Source of the DNA: Stenotrophomonas daejeonensis
GTDB taxonomy: Bacteria; Pseudomonadota; Gammaproteobacteria; Xanthomonadales; Xanthomonadaceae
Assembly: GCF_001431505.1 (NCBI RefSeq)
Contig: NZ_LDJP01000015.1
Location: 1-53,466, forward strand
Reading direction: 5' to 3'
Length of the DNA: 53,466 nt
This document shows positions 9,735 to 16,704 of this stretch, piece after piece; the first letter of the stretch is position 1, and every line of letters begins with the position of its first letter. Both the position numbers and the translations under genes were made by a program. Below the pieces are notes generated by a model. It saw nothing but the letters and a program-made list of their open reading frames with translations, had not been told where the DNA came from and searched no databases.

Positions 9735-11000
9735 ATGGCCCCGCCCCTCCGCCACCTGCTGCCGCTCCTGCTGGCCCCGGCCTTCGCCCCCGCCGTTGCC
9801 GCCGAGCCGCAGCCGGCGCAGGACCTGCGGCAGATGTTCGGCCAGGGCCGTGTGGACGCCAACCTGCGCGGCCTGTACTACGCTACCGGCAATGCCTTCT
9901 TCGCCGAAGGCGTCGATCGCGACACCGTCGCGGCCGGCGGCCGGCTCGGCTTCACCACCGCGCCGCTGCATGGCGTTTCGCTGCGCGCCAGCGGCTACCT
10001 GCAACGCAACCTGGTGCACGCCGGCACGGGCCGCGAACGCGACCTCGGCCGCAACCTCACCGTGATGGGCGAAACCTGGCTGCAATGGCAGGGCGAAAAA
10101 CTGTCGCTGCGCGCCGGCAACCAAACCCTCGACGAGGTGCCCTTCACCGCCAGCTTCGATTTCCGCATCGTGCCGCAGCTCTATCAGGGCGTGCGCCTGC
10201 GCCTTGGCGAAGGTGGCAAGCATTTCACCGTGGTGCGCATGTTCCGCTACAAGTCGCGCATCGACGAATCGTTCTCGCGCAGCACCAACTACAACCGCCG
10301 CTTCTCGCTCCATCCGCCCAATGCCGGCGACGCCGCCACCGACGGCTTCTGGGCAATGGGCGGCGCAGGAAAGACCGCGCTGGGCGCGGTCGATGCCAGT
10401 GGCCAGATCTGGCTGATCCGCTACCTGGACTATGCCGACCTGTATTTCGGGCAGGCCGAGATGGCCGCCGGCCACGGTCTGCTGCGCCCGTTCGCGGCCG
10501 TGCAGTTCATTGCCCAGCACGAACAGGGCGCGGCCCTGCTGGGGCCGGTGGACAACCGCACCTATGGCCTGCGCGTGGGCGTGCGCAGCCCCCGGCTGAC
10601 GGCCACGCTCAACCACAACCACATGCCGCACCGGGCCGGGGCCTTCCGCAATGGCGCGGTGGCGACGCCCTACGCCAGCTACCAGACCTCCGGGCCGCTG
10701 TTCGCCCAGCCTTACCTGACCAGCACCCAGGACCTGGGAACCGGCGATGCGTGGTCGCTGGACCTGGAGGTGGCGGCCAGCCGGCAACTGCGCTGGGGGG
10801 CACGCTGGTCGTACATGGACCTGAGCCCGGCCGCGGGCCAGCCGTCCATCGGCCAGCGCGAATACATGGTATTCGCCAGTTACCGCTTCGAGGGGGCATT
10901 GAAGGGCTGGAGCGTGCACAACGCCTTCGCGGTCCAGCAGCAACGCCGGCACCGTGTCGATTACCGGGAAAACCGGCTGACCCTTAACTACGACTATTGA
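9735..11000 (+). CDS. OprD-family outer-membrane porin
   Basis: This 421-residue protein has a signal peptide (residues 1-23, ending PAVAAEP) followed by OprD-like strand patterns: ANLRGLYYATGNAFF near the start, then TLDEVPFTASFDFRIVPQLYQGVRLR and a C-terminal ENRLTLNYDY ending in the aromatic residue typical of outer-membrane beta-barrels. OprD-family porins take up small organic acids, amino acids and related solutes. The substrate cannot be told from the sequence, and no catabolic gene is directly linked. A possible weak terminator follows the stop. Confidence 0.8.
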   Translation: MAPPLRHLLPLLLAPAFAPAVAAEPQPAQDLRQMFGQGRVDANLRGLYYATGNAFFAEGVDRDTVAAGGRLGFTTAPLHGVSLRASGYLQRNLVHAGTGRERDLGRNLTVMGETWLQWQGEKLSLRAGNQTLDEVPFTASFDFRIVPQLYQGVRLRLGEGGKHFTVVRMFRYKSRIDESFSRSTNYNRRFSLHPPNAGDAATDGFWAMGGAGKTALGAVDASGQIWLIRYLDYADLYFGQAEMAAGHGLLRPFAAVQFIAQHEQGAALLGPVDNRTYGLRVGVRSPRLTATLNHNHMPHRAGAFRNGAVATPYASYQTSGPLFAQPYLTSTQDLGTGDAWSLDLEVAASRQLRWGARWSYMDLSPAAGQPSIGQREYMVFASYRFEGALKGWSVHNAFAVQQQRRHRVDYRENRLTLNYDY

Positions 11001-11026
11001 GGCGGACCGCCCGGCGGCCCGCCTTT
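11000..11026 (+). terminator. Possible weak terminator after the porin gene
   Basis: AGGCGG and CCGCCT can pair around a GC-rich 13-base loop that itself can fold, followed by only three Ts. It sits in the convergent gap between the porin and the FmdE-like gene. Confidence 0.4.
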
Positions 11027-11058
11027 CACGCACGGCAAGCCGACCGCCGCAGGCCGGC

Positions 11059-11670
11059 TCAGGCCAGCGGACGGACCTGGATCACCGCCGGGTCGTCGGC
11101 ATGTTCGAGCAGCAACCGGCGCACCCTGCCCTGCCAGACCCGGGCGAATTCGGCCCGGGTGGCGTCGCTGGCATCGTCGGCCAGCGCACTGGCCAGCAGC
11201 GGCCGCAGCGGCACGTCGGCCGGCACCCCGGACAGGTCCATGCCCACCTCCACCGCCGCGCCGCTGTCGGTGCGGGTGAAACGGGCCGTGTTGCCGCCCC
11301 CGGCGCCGTGACGCAGCAGGTTGTGGCGCGAAAATCGGCCGCCCACGCCCTGGAAGCCGTTGCCGGCCGCCGCACCGGTAATCAAGGTGAAGACCTGGGC
11401 GACGACGCCGGTGGTGCCGGCATCCTCGGCTTCGCCCATGTCCACCCGGACCCCGCCGCGCTCGGGCAACTGCCCGCGGTACAGCGCCTGCAGTGCCGCG
11501 CGCACCATCAGCCAGGCCCCGGCCACGGTCGGGCAGGAATGCCCGGCCAGCTTCACCGCATCGGCATAGCCGTATTCGATCCGGCCGTCGTCGCTGGCGC
11601 CGAGGAGGCGCGCCAGTGCGTCATGCACGGCGATGCGCGGGGCCTGCTCGAAGAACTCGGGGAAGGCCAC
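11059..11670 (-). CDS. FmdE-like domain protein
   Basis: This 203-residue protein has the FmdE-type motif AGHSCPTVAGAW near residue 42, where His and Cys are candidate metal ligands. FmdE was named from the formylmethanofuran dehydrogenase operon, but stand-alone FmdE-like proteins are common in bacteria and their function is unknown. It starts with GTG at 11670, with GGAG located inside the end of the DUF2249 gene three bases upstream, so the two are coupled. The upstream FNR/DNR-type promoter suggests expression under low oxygen or nitrosative conditions. A role in molybdenum or cofactor handling is only a guess. Confidence 0.72.
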   Translation of the reverse strand: MAFPEFFEQAPRIAVHDALARLLGASDDGRIEYGYADAVKLAGHSCPTVAGAWLMVRAALQALYRGQLPERGGVRVDMGEAEDAGTTGVVAQVFTLITGAAAGNGFQGVGGRFSRHNLLRHGAGGGNTARFTRTDSGAAVEVGMDLSGVPADVPLRPLLASALADDASDATRAEFARVWQGRVRRLLLEHADDPAVIQVRPLA

Positions 11671-11673
11671 GGC

Positions 11674-11940
11674 TCACTCCTCCGGCAGGCCCTGGATGCC
11701 GAAGTCGATCACCACCGCCTCCGGCCCGCGCTGCAGGTAGTTGATCGACAGGTGTTCGCCGAAGCGCTGGGTCAGCTGGCCCAGCAGGGGGATCGGGTCG
11801 TGGTCGTTGACGAAGCGCATGGTTTCGCCGTTGCGCAACGCGCCCAGCGCGCCAAAGATCGCGGAATGGCGGAAGCGGCGGGCCACGCCGCGGGCGTCGA
11901 AGACATGGACGTTGGGAGCGGGATCAAGCGAGGCATTCAT
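11674..11940 (-). CDS. DUF2249 domain protein
   Basis: This 88-residue cytoplasmic protein consists of one DUF2249 domain: VHVFDARGVARRFRHSAIFGAL, then the signature FVNDHDPIPLLGQLTQRFGE, then INYLQRGPEAVVIDFGI. DUF2249 proteins are often found beside denitrification, hemerythrin or NO-response genes. The ATG at 11940 has GGAG five bases upstream; an in-frame TTG at 11952 is rejected. It leads a two-gene operon with the FmdE-like gene, three bases apart. Confidence 0.82.
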   Translation of the reverse strand: MNASLDPAPNVHVFDARGVARRFRHSAIFGALGALRNGETMRFVNDHDPIPLLGQLTQRFGEHLSINYLQRGPEAVVIDFGIQGLPEE

Positions 11941-11970
11941 CGGGAACTCCAATCGTGGGAAACGCGTTCC

Positions 11971-12011
11971 ATGCTAGGCCGCGCTCCGGCCATCGCCCTG
12001 ACCAAGGTCAA
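11971..12011 (-). promoter_or_regulatory. FNR/DNR-type operator and promoter for the DUF2249-FmdE operon
   Basis: Read on the minus strand, TTGACCTTGGTCAG (11998-12011) is a close match to TTGAT-N4-ATCAA, with a perfect TGACC/GGTCA palindrome centred at 12004.5. A -10-like TAGCAT follows at 11976-11971. The spacing puts the operator centre within one base of -41.5, the class II activation position for FNR-family regulators. The ATG lies about 23 bases beyond the predicted transcription start. Confidence 0.62.
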
Positions 12012-12041
12012 GAACGCCGCTGATGCCGCCCGTCCCCGGCC

Positions 12042-13775
12042 TCAGTCCGCCGCGGCGGCCAGTTGCCGCATGCGCGTGGCCAGCCACTGCACGCGCTGCC
12101 GAGCCTGCTCCAGTTCCAGCCGCTGCGCGCGCGGCAAGGCCTGTTCGGCGGCTTCGTGCAGGCCTTGCCAGCGCGCCTGCGCCTCCTCGCCGTGCCGGGC
12201 CAGTGCCTGTTCCAGCGCGGCCAGTTCCTCGGGCTGGACGATGCCGTAGCCTGCCGCCGGCAGCAGCGATGCCGGCGCGTCGAACAGGCCGCTGAAGTGT
12301 TGCCAGTCGGCCAGCCGTGCCTGCAGCTCTGGGGCGCCCTGCCCCAGCCGTCGCTTCAGCTGCGCGAGCGCGCGCAGCTCGGCCCGGCGCAGTGCGGCGG
12401 TTTCCAGCACCCACCACGCCGCGGTCGGCTGCAATGGCAGGTCCGGCGGCAGCGTGCCGCGTTGCCGTGCCGGGCTGTCCAGCCAGCGCTCCAGCGGCAG
12501 TGGCGGCGCCAGCCCGGCCTGTTGCAGGCCATGCAGCAGTTGCCGGTAATCCTCGCGGGCCGAAGCGAAATACAGGCCGTCCCCGCTGCGCGCCGATGGC
12601 GGTTGCACGTCGGCCAGGCCGGCAGCCTGCAGCCGATGCAACACGCCGCGCGGGGTGATGGCCTGCAAGCGCCGCCGTTGCGGCGTCAGCGCCAGATCCA
12701 GCAGTCGTCCGCTTTCCACCGCGCAGTTGTTGCCGATGAAGCGGTAGCGGCCGTCGTAACTCCAGTGCGCGCGGGCAGCCAGTTGCAGCAGCGCGTCGAC
12801 CTGCGCCGACGACAAGGCCAGCGGCCAGGCCTGCAGGTCGCGCAGCTCGGTGCGGGTGTATTCCTCGATCACCTGGTCCAGCGGCAGCACGAACAACCGC
12901 GCCGGATAGGCACCGCTCAACCCGAGCCAGTTGGAAATCTGCACGTCGTTGACGAAGGCGCGGAAGGACAGCACCCGGTGGTAAGCCAGGTCCATCCGGC
13001 AGCGCGGGCCGGGAACGCGGCCCGGCGCGCAGACCACCAGCCGCAGCATGGCGTGGCCGAAGCGGCTCATCGCCGCGTCGCCGCTGCCGGCCAGCAGGTA
13101 ATCCACCGCGTACACGCGGGCCGGGTCCAGTGTTTCCAGTTCCAGTTGCGCCGCGCCGGTGCCGGCCACCAGCAGCGGCAGCGCATCGGTGCAGGCCGCT
13201 TCCGGCAGCGGCGCCGGCCCCAATTGCTGGCGATACCACGCCGCCAGCGCCGGCCGCCGGCAGCGGTACTGCGGATCGAGCAGATACCACTCGAGGTTGA
13301 CCGCGAACGCCTCGGCCGGGCTGTGGCGCTCGTAGTCGTCGGGGCTGCGCAATGCGTAGGGATTGGCGCCGCGCCGATCCCAGCCGGCAAGGCGGCGGAA
13401 CTGCGCTTGCCGCGACCAGCCGCCGCCTTCGCCGCGGTCGAAGGCATGGGCGATTTCATGCAGCACGGTGGCGCGCGCCAGATCGTGCGTCTCGCCGGCG
13501 GGCGTCATTTGCAGCAGATTCGGCGACAGCCGCAGGTCGCCGCGCCGGTGCCTGCCGGCGACGTCGGCAGGCAGGTGTGGATCGAAATGCAGCGAAAAAT
13601 GTCGCGGATCGGCGCGCCAGCGTTCAGGCAACGTCGCCTGCGCGCGCGCCAGCAAGTCGCTGGCCTGCCGTTGCTGGAGCGGGTTCAGGCCCGCCGGGTC
13701 CAGCCGCAATTCCAATGCATGGCCGCTGCCGCTGGCCAGCAGCAGCGCGACGGCCAGCCATGCGCTCAGGCGCAT
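12042..13775 (-). CDS. DUF4105 periplasmic protein with a zincin-like HExxH motif
   Basis: This 577-residue exported protein has a signal peptide (MRLSAWLAVALLLASGSGHA, residues 1-20). The N-terminal third carries VLHEIAHAFDRG (HExxH at residues 106-110), suggesting a metallopeptidase-like domain. The middle holds the DUF4105 region, with FGHAMLRLVVC, DLAYHRVLSFRAF and FIGNNCAVESGRLL (a possible Cys/His papain-like arrangement). The last ~150 residues are Ala/Leu/Arg/Gln-rich and probably form coiled coils. It starts one base after the DUF2388 stop, so the two are coupled. Function is unknown; envelope peptide or lipoprotein processing is a guess. The ATG at 13775 is chosen because it begins the signal peptide. 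Confidence 0.75.
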   Translation of the reverse strand: MRLSAWLAVALLLASGSGHALELRLDPAGLNPLQQRQASDLLARAQATLPERWRADPRHFSLHFDPHLPADVAGRHRRGDLRLSPNLLQMTPAGETHDLARATVLHEIAHAFDRGEGGGWSRQAQFRRLAGWDRRGANPYALRSPDDYERHSPAEAFAVNLEWYLLDPQYRCRRPALAAWYRQQLGPAPLPEAACTDALPLLVAGTGAAQLELETLDPARVYAVDYLLAGSGDAAMSRFGHAMLRLVVCAPGRVPGPRCRMDLAYHRVLSFRAFVNDVQISNWLGLSGAYPARLFVLPLDQVIEEYTRTELRDLQAWPLALSSAQVDALLQLAARAHWSYDGRYRFIGNNCAVESGRLLDLALTPQRRRLQAITPRGVLHRLQAAGLADVQPPSARSGDGLYFASAREDYRQLLHGLQQAGLAPPLPLERWLDSPARQRGTLPPDLPLQPTAAWWVLETAALRRAELRALAQLKRRLGQGAPELQARLADWQHFSGLFDAPASLLPAAGYGIVQPEELAALEQALARHGEEAQARWQGLHEAAEQALPRAQRLELEQARQRVQWLATRMRQLAAAAD

Positions 13776-13776
13776 T

Positions 13777-14082
13777 TCAGCGGGCGAGGATCGCCCGCGC
13801 CAGTTCCATGTCGCTGGCAGTGGCGGCATCGGCATCGTGCTGGCGCAGGTGCAGCAGCGCCGCCTGCAGGCGCGCGCCGCGCAGTTGGCCATCGCTGGCA
13901 ACGAAACCGGCGGCTTCCTCGCGTGCGGCCTGGACGACCTTGTCGTCGTCCGACGAACTGCTCGACCCCTGCGACGAGGCACCGCTGGCCGAGCCGGCGG
14001 TGGTGCCGGCGAAGCTGGAGGCCAGCAGCGGCAGCGGAGCGGAGGCGGCAAGCAGGGTGCAGAACAGGAGCGGACGGATCAT
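13777..14082 (-). CDS. DUF2388 exported protein
   Basis: This 101-residue protein has a signal peptide (MIRPLLFCTLLAASAPLPLLA), a low-complexity linker rich in Ser and Gly (SASGASSQGSSSSS), and the DUF2388 core DDKVVQAAREEAAGFVASDGQLRGARLQAAL. This family is known from Pseudomonas and Xanthomonadales as small secreted proteins of unknown role. It is directly followed by the DUF4105 gene with one base between, which suggests the two act together in the periplasm. The start is the ATG at 14082. Confidence 0.82.
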   Translation of the reverse strand: MIRPLLFCTLLAASAPLPLLASSFAGTTAGSASGASSQGSSSSSDDDKVVQAAREEAAGFVASDGQLRGARLQAALLHLRQHDADAATASDMELARAILAR

Positions 14083-14130
14083 CGGCGGTCGGGAATCGAT
14101 GGGAAGGCAGGCAAGCGTAGCGGCTGCCGG

Positions 14131-14148
14131 CTCAATCGAACAGCTTGC
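14131..14148. repeat. 18-bp direct repeat, left copy, flanking the toxin-antitoxin cassette
   Basis: CTCAATCGAACAGCTTGC is identical to 15122-15139, which is the 3' end of the D2HGDH gene (complement of ...KLFD-stop). The two copies are about 990 bases apart in the same orientation and enclose only the toxin-antitoxin genes. Confidence 0.85.
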
Positions 14149-14164
14149 ACGGCCCAAGACGACG

Positions 14165-14677
14165 TCAAGCCTGCCCCGCCATTTCGATCGAGGCGGCAAT
14201 GTCCGCCATCGAACGAAACAGCATCCACGGATCATCACGGGTCGCCACGAATCCACGCCGCCGCCAGAACGCGGCGGCCTCCTCGTCGATGGCATTCACC
14301 AGCAATGCCCGTCCACCCACCAGGATGGAAGCCGCCACGCAGCGCTGCAACGCATGTTTGAGCAGGCCGGTACCGATGCCCTGCCCGGCCCAACCGGTAT
14401 CGGTGGCCAATTGCCCCAACAGCAGGCATGGCACCGGATCGGGTGGCTGCCCGGTGCGGATCGAACGCGGCAGCCGCCCCGGCACGATGGCGGTCGGGGC
14501 AAGGCCGTAATAGCCCACCACCCGCAGGCTTTCGTGAACCACCATTACCGCTGTGAAGCCCTTTTGCTGGTTGCCCAGCGCCCGCGTCCACAGCCAGTGG
14601 TCCAGCCCCGGCTTGCCACAGGAGAACGAAGCCATGTCATGGGCTTCGGTCAATGGCTCCGGCGCGGACAGCGCCAC
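14165..14677 (-). CDS. GNAT-family toxin of a type II toxin-antitoxin system (TacT-like)
   Basis: TacT-like toxins acetylate aminoacyl-tRNA and block translation. The 170-residue protein has the family N-terminus FSCGKPGLDHWLWTRAL, the VVGYYGLAP strand, and the acetyl-CoA loop GWAGQGIGTGLLKHAL (about residues 95-110). The usual catalytic Tyr in the AxxFYxxxGF motif is Trp here (AAAFWRRRGF, W138), so catalysis may be altered. It starts with GTG at 14677, three bases after the antitoxin stop. The module lies between 18-bp direct repeats, which suggests recent insertion. Confidence 0.88.
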   Translation of the reverse strand: MALSAPEPLTEAHDMASFSCGKPGLDHWLWTRALGNQQKGFTAVMVVHESLRVVGYYGLAPTAIVPGRLPRSIRTGQPPDPVPCLLLGQLATDTGWAGQGIGTGLLKHALQRCVAASILVGGRALLVNAIDEEAAAFWRRRGFVATRDDPWMLFRSMADIAASIEMAGQA

Positions 14678-14680
14678 GCC

Positions 14681-14986
14681 TCAAGCCTCGTGCCCGGTTT
14701 CGCCCTGCCGTTCCCACGGCGCGGGCCGCTGCAGCACCTCCATCATCTCCGGCACCGCCTGTGCCGGGCTGGACAGCGTCTGGATGAACGCTTCGAAGCC
14801 TTCGGCGGTCATCCGTACCGGCATGGCTTCCATCAGCACTTCCTCGGCCGCACGCACCGCCGCCTCGCGCACGAAATCGGTACGCGAGCGCCCGCGTAGA
14901 TAGGCGGCGCGGTCGATCACCGCGATATCGGCATCGGGCAGGCGCATCGACAAGGGGTGATCCCTGCGATCGGTGGCAAAGGACAT
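14681..14986 (-). CDS. DUF1778 ribbon-helix-helix antitoxin (TacA-like)
   Basis: This 101-residue antitoxin has an N-terminal ribbon-helix-helix (HPLSMRLPDADIAVIDRAAYLRGRSRTDFVREAAVRAAEEVL) for DNA binding and a C-terminal tail (GFEAFIQTLSSPAQAVPEMMEVLQRPAPWE) expected to wrap the GNAT toxin. The ATG at 14986 begins MSFATDRRDHPLSMRL. The gene order antitoxin-toxin and the palindrome at 15014-15034 fit the autoregulated TacAT arrangement. Confidence 0.9.
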   Translation of the reverse strand: MSFATDRRDHPLSMRLPDADIAVIDRAAYLRGRSRTDFVREAAVRAAEEVLMEAMPVRMTAEGFEAFIQTLSSPAQAVPEMMEVLQRPAPWERQGETGHEA

Positions 14987-15013
14987 GGCACGCTCTCCGG
15001 TGGATGACGAAAT

Positions 15014-15034
15014 TGTAGCGCATTTTGCACTACA
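15014..15034 (-). promoter_or_regulatory. Probable autoregulatory operator of the toxin-antitoxin operon
   Basis: TGTAGCGCAT-T-TTGCACTACA is a near-perfect 10+1+10 palindrome, with eight of ten positions pairing. It is centred 38 bases upstream of the antitoxin ATG. It sits where the promoter must be and matches the habit of RHH antitoxins to bind palindromes over their own promoter. Confidence 0.6.
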
Positions 15035-15121
15035 TGCCGTGTTCGCTTGTGACAGCCCGCGCTTTACTCCTGCTCACGACGAAGTGAGGCAGTCGGACAT
15101 CGAAATGCAGGGGGTTGGAAA

Positions 15122-15139
15122 CTCAATCGAACAGCTTGC
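15122..15139. repeat. 18-bp direct repeat, right copy (3' end of the D2HGDH gene)
   Basis: CTCAATCGAACAGCTTGC covers the last four codons and stop of the D2HGDH gene on the minus strand. The exact second copy is at 14131-14148. One copy is thus functional coding sequence and the other is a remnant. Confidence 0.85.
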
Positions 15140-16508
15140 CCGGGTTCAGCAGCCCGTTCGGGTCGAACGCCTGCTTCACCCCGCGCATCAGCGCGATTTC
15201 CGCCGCGTCACGGGTGCTGGACAGGTAGGGCTTCTTGACCAGGCCGATGCCGTGCTCGGCCGAGATGCTGCCGTGGAAGCGCTGCAGCACCTGCGCCAGC
15301 AGCTTGGTGACGTGCTCGCACTGGCCGAGGAACTCGGCGTCGCTGGTGTCGTCGGGCTTGAGCACGTTGATGTGCAGGTTGCCGTCGCCGATGTGGCCGA
15401 ACCAGACCACGTCGAAATGCGGGTAGGCATCGCCGATCAGTGCCTGCGTTTCTTCAAGGAACGCAGGCATCGCCGAGATGCGCACCGACACGTCGTTCTT
15501 GTACGGCTTGTAGCGCGCCAGCGATTCGGTGATGCCCTCGCGCAGGCGCCACAGCTGCTGCGCCTGCGCCTGGCTGGTGCTGATGACGCCATCGAGCACC
15601 CAGCCCTGCTCCATGCAGTGCTCGAACGCGGCCAGCGCTGCGGCTTCGCCCGCCTCGTCGGCCACCGCGTACTCGGTGACCACGTAGTACGGGTAGGTTT
15701 CGGCGAACGGGTATTGCGCGCCGTGGGCGGTGACGTGGTGCACCGCGCGGTCGGTGAAGAACTCGAACGCCTCCAACCGCATCCGCTCGCGGAACGCGGC
15801 GAACACCTGCATCAGCACCTCGAAGCTGGGCAGCGCCAGCAGCATCACGTTGCTGGCCGGCGGCGGGTCGGTGAGCTTCAGAGTTGCTTCCACGACGACG
15901 CCGAGCGTGCCTTCCGAGCCGACCAGCAGCTGGCGGAAGTCGTAGCCGCTGGAGTTCTTGATCAGGCCCTTGTTGAGTTCCAGCAGCTCGCCATTGCCGG
16001 CCACCACCTTCAACCCGGCGATCCACTCGCGGGTGTTGCCATAGCGGATCACGCGGATGCCGCCGGCATTGGTGGCGATGTTGCCGCCAATGGTGCAGGA
16101 ACCGCGCGCGGCGAAATCCACCGGGTAGATCAGGCCGTGCTCCAGCGCCGCGTTGTGCACCGCTTCCAGCGGCATGCCGGCCTGTACGGTCAGGGTGCGG
16201 TCGACCGCGTCGAAGTCCAGCGCCTTGTTCATGCGCTCCAGGCTCAGCACCAGCTCGCCGTTGGCCGCCACCGCGCCGCCGGACAGGCCGGTGCGGCCGC
16301 CGGACGGCACCACCGCCACCTTGTGCGCGTTGGCCCAGCGCAGCACCGCCTGCACTTCCTCGACGCTGCCCGGCAATGCGATCGCCAGCGGCGCCGGCGT
16401 CCAGCGCCGGGTCCAGTCGCGGCCGTAATGCTCCAGGTCCGCCGGCTCGGTCTTCAGGCGCAGCCCGGGGCAGGACTGCAACAGGGTTTCCAGGCGCGGA
16501 TCGGTCAT
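15123..16508 (-). CDS. FAD-linked D-2-hydroxyglutarate dehydrogenase (FAD-binding oxidase/transferase type 4)
   Basis: This 461-residue flavoprotein has the PCMH FAD-binding domain (PSGGRTGLSGGAV near residue 70, ARGSCTIGGNIATNAGG) and the FAD-oxidase C-domain with HIGDGNLHINV and EHGIGLVKK. The family includes D-2-hydroxyglutarate, D-lactate and glycolate dehydrogenases. Its divergent position next to serA favours D-2-hydroxyglutarate: SerA can reduce 2-ketoglutarate to D-2-HG to pull serine synthesis forward, and this enzyme returns it to 2-ketoglutarate. The ATG at 16508 (MTDPRLETLLQS) is chosen; the frame stays open far upstream without family homology. Confidence 0.87.
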   Translation of the reverse strand: MTDPRLETLLQSCPGLRLKTEPADLEHYGRDWTRRWTPAPLAIALPGSVEEVQAVLRWANAHKVAVVPSGGRTGLSGGAVAANGELVLSLERMNKALDFDAVDRTLTVQAGMPLEAVHNAALEHGLIYPVDFAARGSCTIGGNIATNAGGIRVIRYGNTREWIAGLKVVAGNGELLELNKGLIKNSSGYDFRQLLVGSEGTLGVVVEATLKLTDPPPASNVMLLALPSFEVLMQVFAAFRERMRLEAFEFFTDRAVHHVTAHGAQYPFAETYPYYVVTEYAVADEAGEAAALAAFEHCMEQGWVLDGVISTSQAQAQQLWRLREGITESLARYKPYKNDVSVRISAMPAFLEETQALIGDAYPHFDVVWFGHIGDGNLHINVLKPDDTSDAEFLGQCEHVTKLLAQVLQRFHGSISAEHGIGLVKKPYLSSTRDAAEIALMRGVKQAFDPNGLLNPGKLFD

Positions 16509-16704
16509 GGCGGTGGCAGAGGCATGATGGGGGACCGGAAAGCCTGACAGCCACGACGCGGCACGTCCAGCAGCCGTAACCGGACGCAATCGATTCACCT
16601 GAAACCTTCGGGTTATCAAGACATTACCAACTGTCGCAGTGCACAAAACCCCTTCCCTTCTGGCATAGTCGGCAACTCCCTTCCCCCACCAAGCCGCCAC
16701 TGCC

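Noticed and set aside
12042..14051. Extended start of the DUF4105 protein inside the DUF2388 gene
   Set aside because: The upstream 92 codons overlap DUF2388 in another frame and lack a signal peptide at their start; the ATG at 13775 begins a clean one.
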